The position numbers and the translations under genes were made by a program. A stretch of DNA of 64,000 nucleotides from Verrucomicrobiota bacterium (GTDB lineage: Bacteria > Verrucomicrobiota > Kiritimatiellia > SS1-B-03-39 > UBA6053), in assembly GCA_020831635.1 (NCBI GenBank), contig JAFIGC010000002.1, positions 1-64,000 of the forward strand, given 5' to 3'. Shown in pieces: positions 9,074 to 17,749 of this stretch (positions are counted from its first letter, which is position 1; each line of letters starts with the position of its first letter). Under the pieces are notes generated by a model, which searched no databases, had not been told where the DNA came from, and saw only the letters and a program-made list of their open reading frames with translations.

Positions 9074-11293
9074 ATGTCATCCGATTCCGCTTCCGACCCT
9101 TTTCTGCGTCAACGCATTCTTGATCTCACCGACACGCCGATGCAGCGCAAGCTGCGCAAGCTCGCGCCCATGCCCGTGGGGGCGGTGTTTTTACCTTGGC
9201 CGGGAATGACCGAGGCCGCCGCGCGGGCGGAACTGCGCCGCATGCGCGAAACCGGGTTCACCTGTCTGAAGCAAACGATGCCTTTGTTGCCCGAATGGCC
9301 GGAGGATCGCATTTTGAATCTGGCTTTGGACGAGGGTGTGTATCCTTTTTGGTACGCCGAAGGCGGGTGGGAGGATATCACCCCGGAATTGTTGACCCAA
9401 TTGGGCTTGGACCCCGACATGGACATTGACGAGGCCATGGCCCATCCGGATATGATCGCCCACCAAAAGGAGGTCATCCGCGGGCAAATCAAAAGTTTTG
9501 TCGACCAGAAGGAGGCCCAGGCCAAGGCACGGGCGGCCACGGAAAATTTGACGCAGGAAGAACTCCGGGCCAACGCGGAACGCACGCCGGGCGTGGTGGG
9601 GGACATTCGGGGACACGACATTCATCCCGAGGCGGTGCCCGCTTTCGTGGCTTGGTTGAAGGAGCAATACGGTGACGTGGAAACCTTGAAAAAGGCGTGG
9701 AACGTAGAGCACGTGGGGCTGGACGGGAAACTGTTGGACTGGGAAACCTGGTCGGATGTGCTGAATGGGGTCGAAACCGATGTGCATGGACGGGATTATC
9801 GAAATTTGCGGGATAAAATGCGTTTCCGGGCCGACACGTATATTCGGGAATACATCGAAGCGGCGGTAAAACGGACCCAGGCGCGGGATACCAACATTCC
9901 CACGCGGGCGGGCGGGGAAATGGGCCTGTTTTTGCCCTTTGCGTCCCGTGGCACCGACATGGAAGGCATTGCCGAGGCCATGGCCGAGGGCGGCAGTTTT
10001 TATCCGTCCATTCATTTGACCTGGCATTTCGAGGAAGTGCGTTTCGAGGTGGCCCGTCCGGTGTACATGCAGGCGGCGTTGACCACGGACTGGGGCAAGG
10101 GGATCTGGAACGCGACCTGGGAAAGTTCCGGCGGTCCCAGTTGGTTTTCGGGCGGGAAATCGCCTTTCGTCCCCTGGGCGGCGGACAAAACGCCGGGGCA
10201 TACCTGTCATGCCGGGATTCAGTCGATCCTCATGCTGAGTTGGCTGGCGGCGGGATATCGGGGTTTTGGGTTGTGGACCTGGAACGGTCGCACGGCGGGT
10301 TGGGAAACCGGGGAGTTCATGTTGTTGGACCGAAACAACAAGATCACCGACCGCGCCCGTCTGGCCGGCGCCATAGGAAAGGCGGCCCGGAAATACCGTC
10401 GCGAACTCTGGAATGCCGACAAAGAACCGCGAGTGGGCGTGCTGCAGGATTGGGAAAACGAAGCCTTGTGGGCCGCGATGGGGGTCACCGGTCGCGACAA
10501 ATACAAATCCGATCCCATTCGGGCCCGCATTGGCGCGTCCCGGGCACTGATCAATGGCAATATTCCCTGGGAGCACGTGACCGCGAAGCAGGTTCATGCC
10601 GGATTGGGTCCGCGTTATGCGACGATTTTCATCTCGTCGTTCATTTGTCTGACGGAGACCCTGATCGACGATCTCATCGCCTATGTGAAGCAGGGCGGGC
10701 GCGTGGTCATGGACATGCCTTCGGCGTACCTCGACAATTTCGGGCGTTTGCTGCCCACCGGGGCGGGTTCGAAATTCGAGACCCTTTTCGGAGTGGAGCT
10801 CAATGAATACGCGTATTCCCGGACGTCGAACACCTTGTTCCGCCTGCGCGGAGAGGCGCTGGATGGGTTTGTATGCGATTTGACCCCCACTACCGCGAAG
10901 GTGCTGGAAACTTACGATGACCGGGACTGGCCCGCGATCACGGAAAACCGTTTGGAGGACGGCACCGCGGTGTTGTTGGGCGTGGAAGCGGGGGCTGGCT
11001 GTCATTTGCCCGGCAACGACTTTTTGGAGTCCCTGGTCCGGGAGTGGACGGTGGGGGCGGACGGATTGCCGTACCGTTGCGATGAGACCCTTACCTATCG
11101 ACTTGCCGTTCCCGGCGCGGAGCATTATTTCTTTGTCAACGAAGAGAACCGCGAGGTTTTGGCCCGACTGCAACTGGCGAATGCCAAGGTCGGGGAGGTC
11201 GTGGACGCGGTCACCGGCGAGGCGGTAACCTTGAATGCGATCGAGGTCGGCCCCGAAAGCGCGCGCTGGATTCGGGTGGAACGCAACGATTGA
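9074..11293 (+). CDS. GH42-like beta-galactosidase-type glycoside hydrolase
   Basis: A 739-residue, probably cytoplasmic enzyme, as no signal peptide is present. I chose 9074 for the AAGG ribosome site; the ORF start at 9014 lies in the promoter leader. Residues 40-420 have a GH42/GH-A TIM-barrel look: MPVGAVFLPWPGM near the start, the GH42-type helix FVAWLKEQYGDVETLKKAWN, and WNATWESSGGP, which probably carries the catalytic nucleophile Glu. A trimerisation-like domain (glutamine-amidotransferase fold) and a small beta domain would follow, as is usual in GH42. The family usually cleaves beta-galactosides or related plant or algal oligomers. The substrate is not evident here. Confidence 0.65.
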   Translation: MSSDSASDPFLRQRILDLTDTPMQRKLRKLAPMPVGAVFLPWPGMTEAAARAELRRMRETGFTCLKQTMPLLPEWPEDRILNLALDEGVYPFWYAEGGWEDITPELLTQLGLDPDMDIDEAMAHPDMIAHQKEVIRGQIKSFVDQKEAQAKARAATENLTQEELRANAERTPGVVGDIRGHDIHPEAVPAFVAWLKEQYGDVETLKKAWNVEHVGLDGKLLDWETWSDVLNGVETDVHGRDYRNLRDKMRFRADTYIREYIEAAVKRTQARDTNIPTRAGGEMGLFLPFASRGTDMEGIAEAMAEGGSFYPSIHLTWHFEEVRFEVARPVYMQAALTTDWGKGIWNATWESSGGPSWFSGGKSPFVPWAADKTPGHTCHAGIQSILMLSWLAAGYRGFGLWTWNGRTAGWETGEFMLLDRNNKITDRARLAGAIGKAARKYRRELWNADKEPRVGVLQDWENEALWAAMGVTGRDKYKSDPIRARIGASRALINGNIPWEHVTAKQVHAGLGPRYATIFISSFICLTETLIDDLIAYVKQGGRVVMDMPSAYLDNFGRLLPTGAGSKFETLFGVELNEYAYSRTSNTLFRLRGEALDGFVCDLTPTTAKVLETYDDRDWPAITENRLEDGTAVLLGVEAGAGCHLPGNDFLESLVREWTVGADGLPYRCDETLTYRLAVPGAEHYFFVNEENREVLARLQLANAKVGEVVDAVTGEAVTLNAIEVGPESARWIRVERND

Positions 11294-11307
11294 TGCGTCC
11301 GAAACGA

Positions 11308-11335
11308 TTGACTCTGCTCACCATTCGCTTATAAA
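11308..11335 (+). promoter_or_regulatory. lipA promoter, leaderless
   Basis: TTGACT, a 16-base spacer and TATAAA are followed exactly 6 bases later by the lipA ATG at 11342. Initiation about 7 bases past the -10 box would fall on the A of the ATG. No ribosome site is present. Confidence 0.65.
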
Positions 11336-11341
11336 GTTCCC

Positions 11342-12238
11342 ATGGAATCACAACGACTGCCCCCCTGGATCCGCCGCAAGCTGCAAACCGACAAAGGGTT
11401 TACCAAAGTACATGGTTTGGTGAAAAACCTGAATTTGCACACCGTGTGCGAAGAGGCCAAATGCCCCAACCGCCACGAGTGCTGGAACAGCGGTACCGCG
11501 ACCATGATGATTTTGGGGGACACGTGCACGCGCAGTTGCGGTTTCTGTTCGGTCAAATCCGGACGTCCCCCGGCGTTGGATGCCTTGGAGCCGCGCCGGG
11601 TGGCGATTTCCGCAAAGGAAATGGGCTTGGAGCACATCGTCATCACCAGCGTGAACCGGGACGACCAATTGGATGGCGGGGCCGGGATTTTCGCCGAGAC
11701 CATCGCGGCGGTGAAAGAGGCCTGTCCGGGCATTACCGTGGAGGTGTTGACCCCGGATTTCGAGGGACGGGAGGAGAGTTTGGCCACGTTGTTGCGGGCC
11801 GCGCCCCATGTGTATTCCCACAATATCGAAACCGTGCGGCATTTGCAGGCCCAGATTCGCCCCCAAGCCAATTACGGGCGTTCCTTGTGGGCCTTGCGCC
11901 GGGCTTCGGAGTGGGAAGCGGGGGTGGAAGTCAAATCCGGCATCATGGTGGGGCTGGGGGAAACCGAGGCGCAAATCATGGAAACCTTGGCGGATTTGTT
12001 GGACAACGGCGTGAAAATGCTGACCATTGGGCAATATTTGCGCCCTTCCACGAAGCACGAGCCCGTGCACCGTTTCGTGCCGCCCGAAGAATTTGAACGG
12101 TATGAAAAACGCGCCCGGGAAATGGGCTTTCACGCCGTGGCCTCCGGTCCCTTCGTTCGATCCTCCTACAAGGCGGAGACCCTCTACGCGGAAATGTTGG
12201 CCTGGCGGGAGGGGAAAACAGTCCATGCGGCGGTTTAG
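11342..12238 (+). CDS. lipA: Lipoyl synthase
   Basis: A radical SAM enzyme that inserts two sulfur atoms into protein-bound octanoyl groups to make lipoyl cofactors for pyruvate and 2-oxoglutarate dehydrogenases. Both cluster motifs are present: the auxiliary cluster at Cys36, Cys41 and Cys47 (CEEAKCPNRHEC) and the radical SAM cluster at Cys62, Cys66 and Cys69 (CTRSCGFC). The 298-residue length is normal. The promoter abuts the start codon. The end overlaps the next gene by 14 bases, so the glycosyltransferase is translated from the same message. No lipB is nearby. Confidence 0.97.
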   Translation: MESQRLPPWIRRKLQTDKGFTKVHGLVKNLNLHTVCEEAKCPNRHECWNSGTATMMILGDTCTRSCGFCSVKSGRPPALDALEPRRVAISAKEMGLEHIVITSVNRDDQLDGGAGIFAETIAAVKEACPGITVEVLTPDFEGREESLATLLRAAPHVYSHNIETVRHLQAQIRPQANYGRSLWALRRASEWEAGVEVKSGIMVGLGETEAQIMETLADLLDNGVKMLTIGQYLRPSTKHEPVHRFVPPEEFERYEKRAREMGFHAVASGPFVRSSYKAETLYAEMLAWREGKTVHAAV

Positions 12239-12971
12239 ATCCCAAGCCTATGCGGTGCTGGACGCGCCGGTGCCGATCGACCCATTGATTCTCCAGAATT
12301 TCCTGGTGATCATTCCCGCGTTCAACGAGTCCAAGCACGTCAAGGATTTGGTGGGGAAATTGCGGGCGATGTCACTCAACGTCTTGGTGGTGGATGACGG
12401 GTCCACGGACGGAACCGGAGACGTGGCCAAGGAAGCCGGGGCCACGGTGATTCGGCTGGAGACCAACCAAGGAAAAGGCGCCGCCTTGGCATCCGGGTTT
12501 GTCCATGCGGAAAAGGAAGGGTACGACGCCGTGGTGACCATGGACGCCGACGGGCAGCATGATCCCGCCGATGTGCTGCGTTTTTTCGACACCTACAACC
12601 GTACCGGGATACCAGTGTTGGTGGGCAACCGCACCATGGATCGGAAGCGCATGCCTTGGTTGCGGCGGGTGACCAATTTTCAGATGAGCCGGGTGATCAA
12701 CCGGCACATGCGGCAATACATCGCCGACACGCAAAACGGGATGCGGCTCTACCAGACCGACGTCATTTCCATGGTGAAATCCGAAAGCAAGGGGTTCGCC
12801 GCCGAATCGGAAATCCTTCTGAAAATCGATGAAATCGGCATTCGCATGGGGTCCGTGCCCGTGGCCGCGATTTACGGCAACGAGAAAAGCCACATTCGCC
12901 CCCTGCACGACACCCACCTTTTTTTCGCCATGTTACGGCGTTATTTGAGAAAATCGAAAATCCGCGCCTGA
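12225..12971 (+). CDS. Family 2 glycosyltransferase
   Basis: A 248-residue GT2 enzyme that transfers a sugar from a nucleotide- or lipid-linked donor, probably onto a lipid carrier such as dolichol/polyprenyl phosphate. The fold starts with FLVIIPAFNES, has the VVDDGSTDGT nucleotide-binding segment and the metal-binding DADGQHD. I chose 12225 because it has a GGGAGGGG ribosome site inside the end of lipA; the longer ORF upstream is a shadow of lipA. No membrane segments are evident. The acceptor is unknown. Confidence 0.88.
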   Translation: MRRFRSQAYAVLDAPVPIDPLILQNFLVIIPAFNESKHVKDLVGKLRAMSLNVLVVDDGSTDGTGDVAKEAGATVIRLETNQGKGAALASGFVHAEKEGYDAVVTMDADGQHDPADVLRFFDTYNRTGIPVLVGNRTMDRKRMPWLRRVTNFQMSRVINRHMRQYIADTQNGMRLYQTDVISMVKSESKGFAAESEILLKIDEIGIRMGSVPVAAIYGNEKSHIRPLHDTHLFFAMLRRYLRKSKIRA

Positions 12972-12977
12972 TTGACA

Positions 12978-13005
12978 TTGATCCTCGCGCCATGGGGTGT
13001 AGGGT
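12978..13005 (+). promoter_or_regulatory. nfu promoter, leaderless
   Basis: TTGATC, a 16-base spacer and TAGGGT end exactly 6 bases before the ATG at 13012. This is the same geometry as at lipA. An overlapping TTGACA at 12972 is spaced too far from the -10 box. Confidence 0.45.
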
Positions 13006-13011
13006 GGGCCC

Positions 13012-13623
13012 ATGACAACCACCCAAACATCCGAATTGCGTATTCGCGGGGAATTCACCCCCGATCCGAACATTTGCAGGTTCATTGTTTCCCGGCCCGT
13101 TTTCGAGGATGACTGGACCTTTCAATTCCGCTCGCCCGCGGACGCGCCGGGCAGCCCCCTGATCGCGGCGCTTTTTGACGTGGAAGGGGTCGCGGACGTC
13201 AAAATCCACCAGGACACTTTCACCATCACCAAAAACACGGCGGACGCCTGGCCCAAATTGGCGGGGCGTCTGATTCCGGTGCTGAAAAGCCAGTTGGCGG
13301 CCGAGACCCCGATTCTGGACGAGACCCGTCGCAATGAAATGAAAACCGCGCCGTTGGACGCCGAAGTGCCGGACCTCATCCGAAATCTTTTGGAAGAAAG
13401 CATCAACCCGGCCCTGTCTTCGCATGGCGGGTGGGTGAAGTTGCGGAAAATCGAGGGGCAGGACGTGTATGTGGAGATGGGCGGCGGCTGCCAAGGTTGC
13501 GCCAGCAGTCGGGCCACCATGAAGTTCGGGATTGAACGGGCCATTCGCGAGGCGGTCCCCCAGGTTCGCAATGTGTACGATGCCACGGACCACGATGCCG
13601 GCACCAACCCTTATTATACTTGA
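13012..13623 (+). CDS. Nfu-type iron-sulfur cluster carrier
   Basis: A 203-residue cytoplasmic carrier that receives an assembled Fe-S cluster and passes it to apo-enzymes. Residues 1-90 match the Nfu N-terminal domain. Residues 120-200 are the NifU-like C-terminal domain with the cluster-binding CxxC (GGGCQGCASS, about residues 160-163). Its place just after lipA may be meaningful, since lipoyl synthase consumes its auxiliary cluster and Nfu proteins restore it in other bacteria. This is a functional inference from neighbourhood. Confidence 0.9.
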   Translation: MTTTQTSELRIRGEFTPDPNICRFIVSRPVFEDDWTFQFRSPADAPGSPLIAALFDVEGVADVKIHQDTFTITKNTADAWPKLAGRLIPVLKSQLAAETPILDETRRNEMKTAPLDAEVPDLIRNLLEESINPALSSHGGWVKLRKIEGQDVYVEMGGGCQGCASSRATMKFGIERAIREAVPQVRNVYDATDHDAGTNPYYT

Positions 13624-13635
13624 GACCGAGAAAAA

Positions 13636-14490
13636 ATGGCCGCGAAAAAATCCAAATGGATTCTACATATTGTTTCGGATGCGACGGGAAATCTGGGCAG
13701 TCACATGCTCCATTCCGTTTTGACGCAATTTCCCGAGGATCGCTTTGAACTTCAATACCACCTGTTCGCGGATCGGGAAAAAGAGATCCGGGACCAAATC
13801 GGGCATCTCAAAGGCGAACGTCATCTGGTGTTTCACGGGGTGCTTTCGCCGGATCACAAGGCCTTGGTTCGGGAATTGTGCGATGCCCGGCACATCCCCC
13901 ATTATGATCTCATCGGCGGTTTGGTCGGGTTTTTGGAGAAAGAAACGAAGTTGAAATCCGCCAATGACCTAGAGAAGCTGCATCCGGTGGACGCGCATTA
14001 TTTCGAGCGCATCCGGGCCATGGAGTTCACGGCCCAGCACGACGACAACCGCAGGCTGGAAACCATTGGCGAAGCGGAAATCGTTATCGTCGGTTTAAGT
14101 CGGGTCAGCAAAAGTCCAACCTCGACATGGCTGGGGTCCTTGGGGTATAAAGTCGCCAATGTCGCCATCTCGCGCGAGACCGGGTTTCCCGAGGCCTTGG
14201 ATTACGTGAGAGATCGAACCGTGGCCTTTACCATGCGGCCCAAGGATTTGCATGAAATCCGCAGACGACGGTTCGAAGGCTTTCATGACAAAATTTCCGA
14301 ACAGGACCTGGCGCAACTCCCGTATTACGATTTGCGGAGCATTGTCAGCGAAGTGGCCTGGGTGGAAAAAGAATATCGGGCCAGAAAATATCCCATCATT
14401 GACATTTCCGGGCAGACGGTCGAGGAGGTCGCCGCCCGGGTGATTACCACGTTGAAACCCCAAAAATCCGATTTATTGAATCCGGTTTGA
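13636..14490 (+). CDS. PEP synthase / pyruvate phosphate dikinase regulatory kinase-phosphorylase
   Basis: A 284-residue DUF299 protein. The family switches PEP synthase or pyruvate phosphate dikinase off by ADP-dependent phosphorylation and on by Pi-dependent dephosphorylation. Recognised features are the N-terminal HIVSDATGNLG and the central P-loop-like GLSRVSKSPTS, about residue 153. It starts 12 bases after nfu, so the two are probably co-transcribed. The target enzyme is not in this window, so whether it acts on PEP synthase (PpsR) or PPDK (PDRP) cannot be decided. Confidence 0.93.
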   Translation: MAAKKSKWILHIVSDATGNLGSHMLHSVLTQFPEDRFELQYHLFADREKEIRDQIGHLKGERHLVFHGVLSPDHKALVRELCDARHIPHYDLIGGLVGFLEKETKLKSANDLEKLHPVDAHYFERIRAMEFTAQHDDNRRLETIGEAEIVIVGLSRVSKSPTSTWLGSLGYKVANVAISRETGFPEALDYVRDRTVAFTMRPKDLHEIRRRRFEGFHDKISEQDLAQLPYYDLRSIVSEVAWVEKEYRARKYPIIDISGQTVEEVAARVITTLKPQKSDLLNPV

Positions 14491-14532
14491 TCCGAACCAA
14501 GCTTGAACTTGGCCTGACCATGGAATTTTTTT

Positions 14533-15525
14533 ATGATTGAAGTCGAACATCTCACCAAACATTATCCGGGCGTGCATGCGGTCCGGGACGTGACTTTTTC
14601 CGTGAAAACGGGGGAAGTCGTGGGTTTTCTCGGACCGAATGGGGCCGGCAAAAGCACGACCATGCGCATTTTGGCCGGCTACATTTCCCCCACCGGGGGC
14701 GTGGTGAACATCGGGGGGCTGGACGTGACCCGGGACAGTCTCAAAATCCGGCGGCAATTGGGATATCTGCCGGAAAGCTGTGCCTTGTACATGGACATGC
14801 GGGTAAAAGAATATCTGCGGTATCGGGGTCAGTTGAAGGGCATTCCCGGGCGCCACCTGAAAAGCCGGGTCGAACGGGTCATGGAACAGTGCGGATTGCT
14901 TGAAGTGCGTCGGCGAAGCATCGGCAAGCTTTCCAAAGGGTTCCGCCAACGCGTGGGCATTGCCGACGCCTTGGTACACAATCCCGATTTGTTGATTTTG
15001 GACGAGCCGACCATCGGGTTGGATCCAAACCAAATCGTGCACATTCGAACCCTGATCCAGGAATTGGCCCAGGACCATACCATTTTGTTGTCCACCCATA
15101 TTCTCAGCGAAGTGGAGGCCACATGTGACCGGGTGATCGTTCTCCAGCAGGGGGAGATCGTGGAATCGGCCCGCTTGGACGAGTTGGAATCCCGATGGTG
15201 CAAAGTCTCCAACGTCCATGTCGAAGCCCGCTGCGTGCCGGAAGATTTGAAAACGCTTTGCAAACGGGTGGAAGGGTTGCGTGACTGCAATGTGGTTGCC
15301 GACGGAGACTGGAGCATTGCCGAGTTGACCTTTGCCCGCGGCGAAGATCCCCGGGAAACCCTTTTCCAGTTGATTCGGGAAAAAGGCTGGGACTTGCGGG
15401 AGCTTCACCGGGAAAAACGTAGTTTGGAAGAGGTGTTTGTGAATATGACCAGTGGAAACAGGCCCATGTTGCCCGAAGAGGAAACCGCCGCCGCGCTGCC
15501 CGAGACCTTGGAGGTGTCCTCATGA
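14533..15525 (+). CDS. gldA: Gld-type ABC transporter ATP-binding subunit
   Basis: A 330-residue ABC ATPase. Walker A is GPNGAGKST (about 37-45), the signature is LSKGFRQRV and Walker B is LLILDEP. An extra C-terminal region of about 90 residues follows, as in GldA and NatA/CcmA-type subunits. It overlaps the next permease by 4 bases. With gldF and gldG it forms the exporter that Bacteroidetes use in gliding. In Verrucomicrobiota and Planctomycetes the same trio occurs without the gliding machinery, so the cargo is unknown. Confidence 0.85.
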   Translation: MIEVEHLTKHYPGVHAVRDVTFSVKTGEVVGFLGPNGAGKSTTMRILAGYISPTGGVVNIGGLDVTRDSLKIRRQLGYLPESCALYMDMRVKEYLRYRGQLKGIPGRHLKSRVERVMEQCGLLEVRRRSIGKLSKGFRQRVGIADALVHNPDLLILDEPTIGLDPNQIVHIRTLIQELAQDHTILLSTHILSEVEATCDRVIVLQQGEIVESARLDELESRWCKVSNVHVEARCVPEDLKTLCKRVEGLRDCNVVADGDWSIAELTFARGEDPRETLFQLIREKGWDLRELHREKRSLEEVFVNMTSGNRPMLPEEETAAALPETLEVSS

Positions 15526-16271
15526 GAGTTTGGCTGACCCTTTGGAAGCGGGAGGTGGCCTCCATTTTTTTCTCCCCGGTGGCCTACATCCTCACCACCA
15601 TGTTTCTGGCGGTGATGGGGGTTGGATTTTGGTCCATTGCCAGTTATCGGCTCACGGACGGCGCGACCATCTATGAGGTCCTCCGCGGCTTGTACGGCGG
15701 GGTGGCGTGGTTTGCCGTCCTCATGGTCATTCCCGTGCTCACCATGCGCAGCTTTTCCGATGAAAAACGATCCGGGACCTTGGAAGCGCTCCTGACCGCG
15801 CCCGTGACCGACCAAGAGGTGGTTTTGGCCAAATTTTTCGGGTTGTTGACCGTGTATGTGATCATGTGGCTGCCCACGGCGGCGTATATTTTGATTCTCA
15901 ACCATCTCAATGACGCCCAGGCCACCGTGGACACAGGAGCCTTGAGCGGGGCCTATCTGGGCATCATGCTCATCGGGAGTTTTTTCCTGTCCATCGGATT
16001 GTTTTGCAGTTCGTTGACCGAAAACGTCATCGTGTCTTCCATTTCCACTTTTGCCATCATCGGGTTGATCTTTTTGTTTGGTTTTCTCCCCGAAGTCAGC
16101 CCGATTCCCGCCTTGCAAACTTTTGCCAGACCCTTTTCCCCGATATTGCATATGCTTGATTTTGCCCGTGGGGTCGTGGATACGCGCCCCGTCGTTTTAT
16201 ATGTGAGTGGCACCGTTTTCATGTTGGTGGCCACCGTGAGTGTTTTGGATTCCAGGAGGTGGCGCTCATGA
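15522..16271 (+). CDS. gldF: Gld-type ABC-2 permease
   Basis: A 249-residue inner-membrane protein with about six hydrophobic segments, of the ABC-2 type. WKREVASIFFSPVAYILTTM is the characteristic N terminus, and MRSFSDEKRSGTLEALLTAP is the conserved cytoplasmic loop that meets the ATPase. It is coupled to gldA by an ATGA overlap and to gldG by another. Confidence 0.88.
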   Translation: MRVWLTLWKREVASIFFSPVAYILTTMFLAVMGVGFWSIASYRLTDGATIYEVLRGLYGGVAWFAVLMVIPVLTMRSFSDEKRSGTLEALLTAPVTDQEVVLAKFFGLLTVYVIMWLPTAAYILILNHLNDAQATVDTGALSGAYLGIMLIGSFFLSIGLFCSSLTENVIVSSISTFAIIGLIFLFGFLPEVSPIPALQTFARPFSPILHMLDFARGVVDTRPVVLYVSGTVFMLVATVSVLDSRRWRS

Positions 16272-17749
16272 GTCACGCTTCCGATGCCGTTGCCCGCCGA
16301 TTGATTTGGCGTTCGAGATTCCGCAAAGGCTTTTCAGGGCTGCACACGGGCATGGTCGTGCTGCTGTTGTTTTTGCTTTGGGCCATGGTCAATTACTTGT
16401 CGTTCCGCCACTACTTGCGCGAGGATTGGAGCCAACAACAATTGACGGTGATGTCCCGGCAAACCGAAGTGGTGCTGGAAGGCCTGGAGCAACCGGTGCG
16501 ATTGATCGCGTTCACGGGCAAGGAGCACCGCGTGCGAGACATGCTCGAGGATTTGCTCAATGAGTACGACCGGCGAAGCACGAACGTGTCCGTGGTTTTC
16601 GTGGATCCCGACCGGGATCTCGGCGCTTCCACGGATTTGAAACGCCAATACCATCTCACGCAACCGAATCAGGTGGTGGTGGTGTACGGGGATCAGAACG
16701 TAACCGTCTCCATGGACGACATGGTGGAGTTCGAGTCGGACGAAACGCGTCCCATGGGCCAGGCCCCGCGCATGGTCGCCTTTCGGGGCGAACCCCTGAT
16801 CACCTCGGCGCTCTTGCGTCTCACCGGGGAACAGCGCCCCGTGGTGTATTTTCTGACCGGCCATGGCCAAAAAGACATCGATGATTTTGAAGATACGATG
16901 CAGGCCTATTCCAACGTCAGGGAACGCCTGGAAATGGAAAACATCCAGGTGTCCAAGATGCAATTGGAAGTGACCCGCGGCATACCGGAGGATGCCGGAG
17001 CGGTGGTGATCGCCGGACCGACCGCGAGAATTCCCCAGCCCGAGTTGGATCTGTTGCGGGCCTACTTGGACGACGGCGGGCGGATGATGGTCTTGCTCAA
17101 TCCCGCCGCCGATGGAGGCTTGGCCCCCCTGCTGTTGGAATGGGGCATTCAATTGGTGGAGGACATCGTGATTGACAGCGCCACCTTGTCGGGGGCGGAA
17201 GTGTATATTTCCCGTTTTGCCGATCATCCCGTGACCCGCAGTTTGCGCGGAGTGAACGTGCCGTTTCTTCGCCCCCGTTCGGTGCGTCCGGCGGTTGGGG
17301 GAAGCGAACAAACCCCCGGACGTCCCCGATACACGGCTTTGGCGGCATCCTCCGACCAGAGTTTTGCCAAACAGGATTTGACCAACAACATCATGCGGTT
17401 TCAACCGCAGGTGGATGCGCCCGGCCCCATCCCCATTGCGGCGGCCATTGAAAAAATTCCGGGCGAATCCCGGGCCGGAGACCGCAGCACTCGCCTTGTG
17501 GTGATTGGCGACGCGGATTTTGCCTCCAATCGACTCCGGGGGGGAGGGGGCCTGATCCTCTTCCAACATTCCGTCAATTGGCTCTTGGACAGGGGCCATC
17601 TCATTGAAATGCCCCCCAAACCCGTGGAAGAGATCCGCTTGCAGATGGATGGCCAGGGCTTAAACCAGTTGCTGCTCATCGTCTTGGTCCTGATGCCCGG
17701 TTCCGCGGCCCTTTTGGGCATGCTTGTGGCCTGGAGGAGAAGAACCTAA
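16268..17749 (+). CDS. gldG: GldG-like ABC transporter auxiliary protein
   Basis: About 493 residues. An N-terminal membrane segment lies at residues 20-45 (MVVLLLFLLWAMVNYL). A large periplasmic domain of the ABC_transp_aux/GldG type contains the YFLTGHGQ segment. A second membrane helix lies at the C terminus (LLLIVLVLMPGSAALLGM). I chose 16268 because AGGAGG lies six bases upstream and the ATG overlaps the gldF stop; the ORF-track start at 16259 is a GTG inside that site. The protein probably couples the exporter to a periplasmic partner such as the DUF4340 protein encoded next. Confidence 0.82.
   Translation: MSHASDAVARRLIWRSRFRKGFSGLHTGMVVLLLFLLWAMVNYLSFRHYLREDWSQQQLTVMSRQTEVVLEGLEQPVRLIAFTGKEHRVRDMLEDLLNEYDRRSTNVSVVFVDPDRDLGASTDLKRQYHLTQPNQVVVVYGDQNVTVSMDDMVEFESDETRPMGQAPRMVAFRGEPLITSALLRLTGEQRPVVYFLTGHGQKDIDDFEDTMQAYSNVRERLEMENIQVSKMQLEVTRGIPEDAGAVVIAGPTARIPQPELDLLRAYLDDGGRMMVLLNPAADGGLAPLLLEWGIQLVEDIVIDSATLSGAEVYISRFADHPVTRSLRGVNVPFLRPRSVRPAVGGSEQTPGRPRYTALAASSDQSFAKQDLTNNIMRFQPQVDAPGPIPIAAAIEKIPGESRAGDRSTRLVVIGDADFASNRLRGGGGLILFQHSVNWLLDRGHLIEMPPKPVEEIRLQMDGQGLNQLLLIVLVLMPGSAALLGMLVAWRRRT

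Noticed and set aside
9191-11173. 660-codon minus-strand ORF
   Set aside because: It is antisense to the GH42-like gene and has no recognisable domain.
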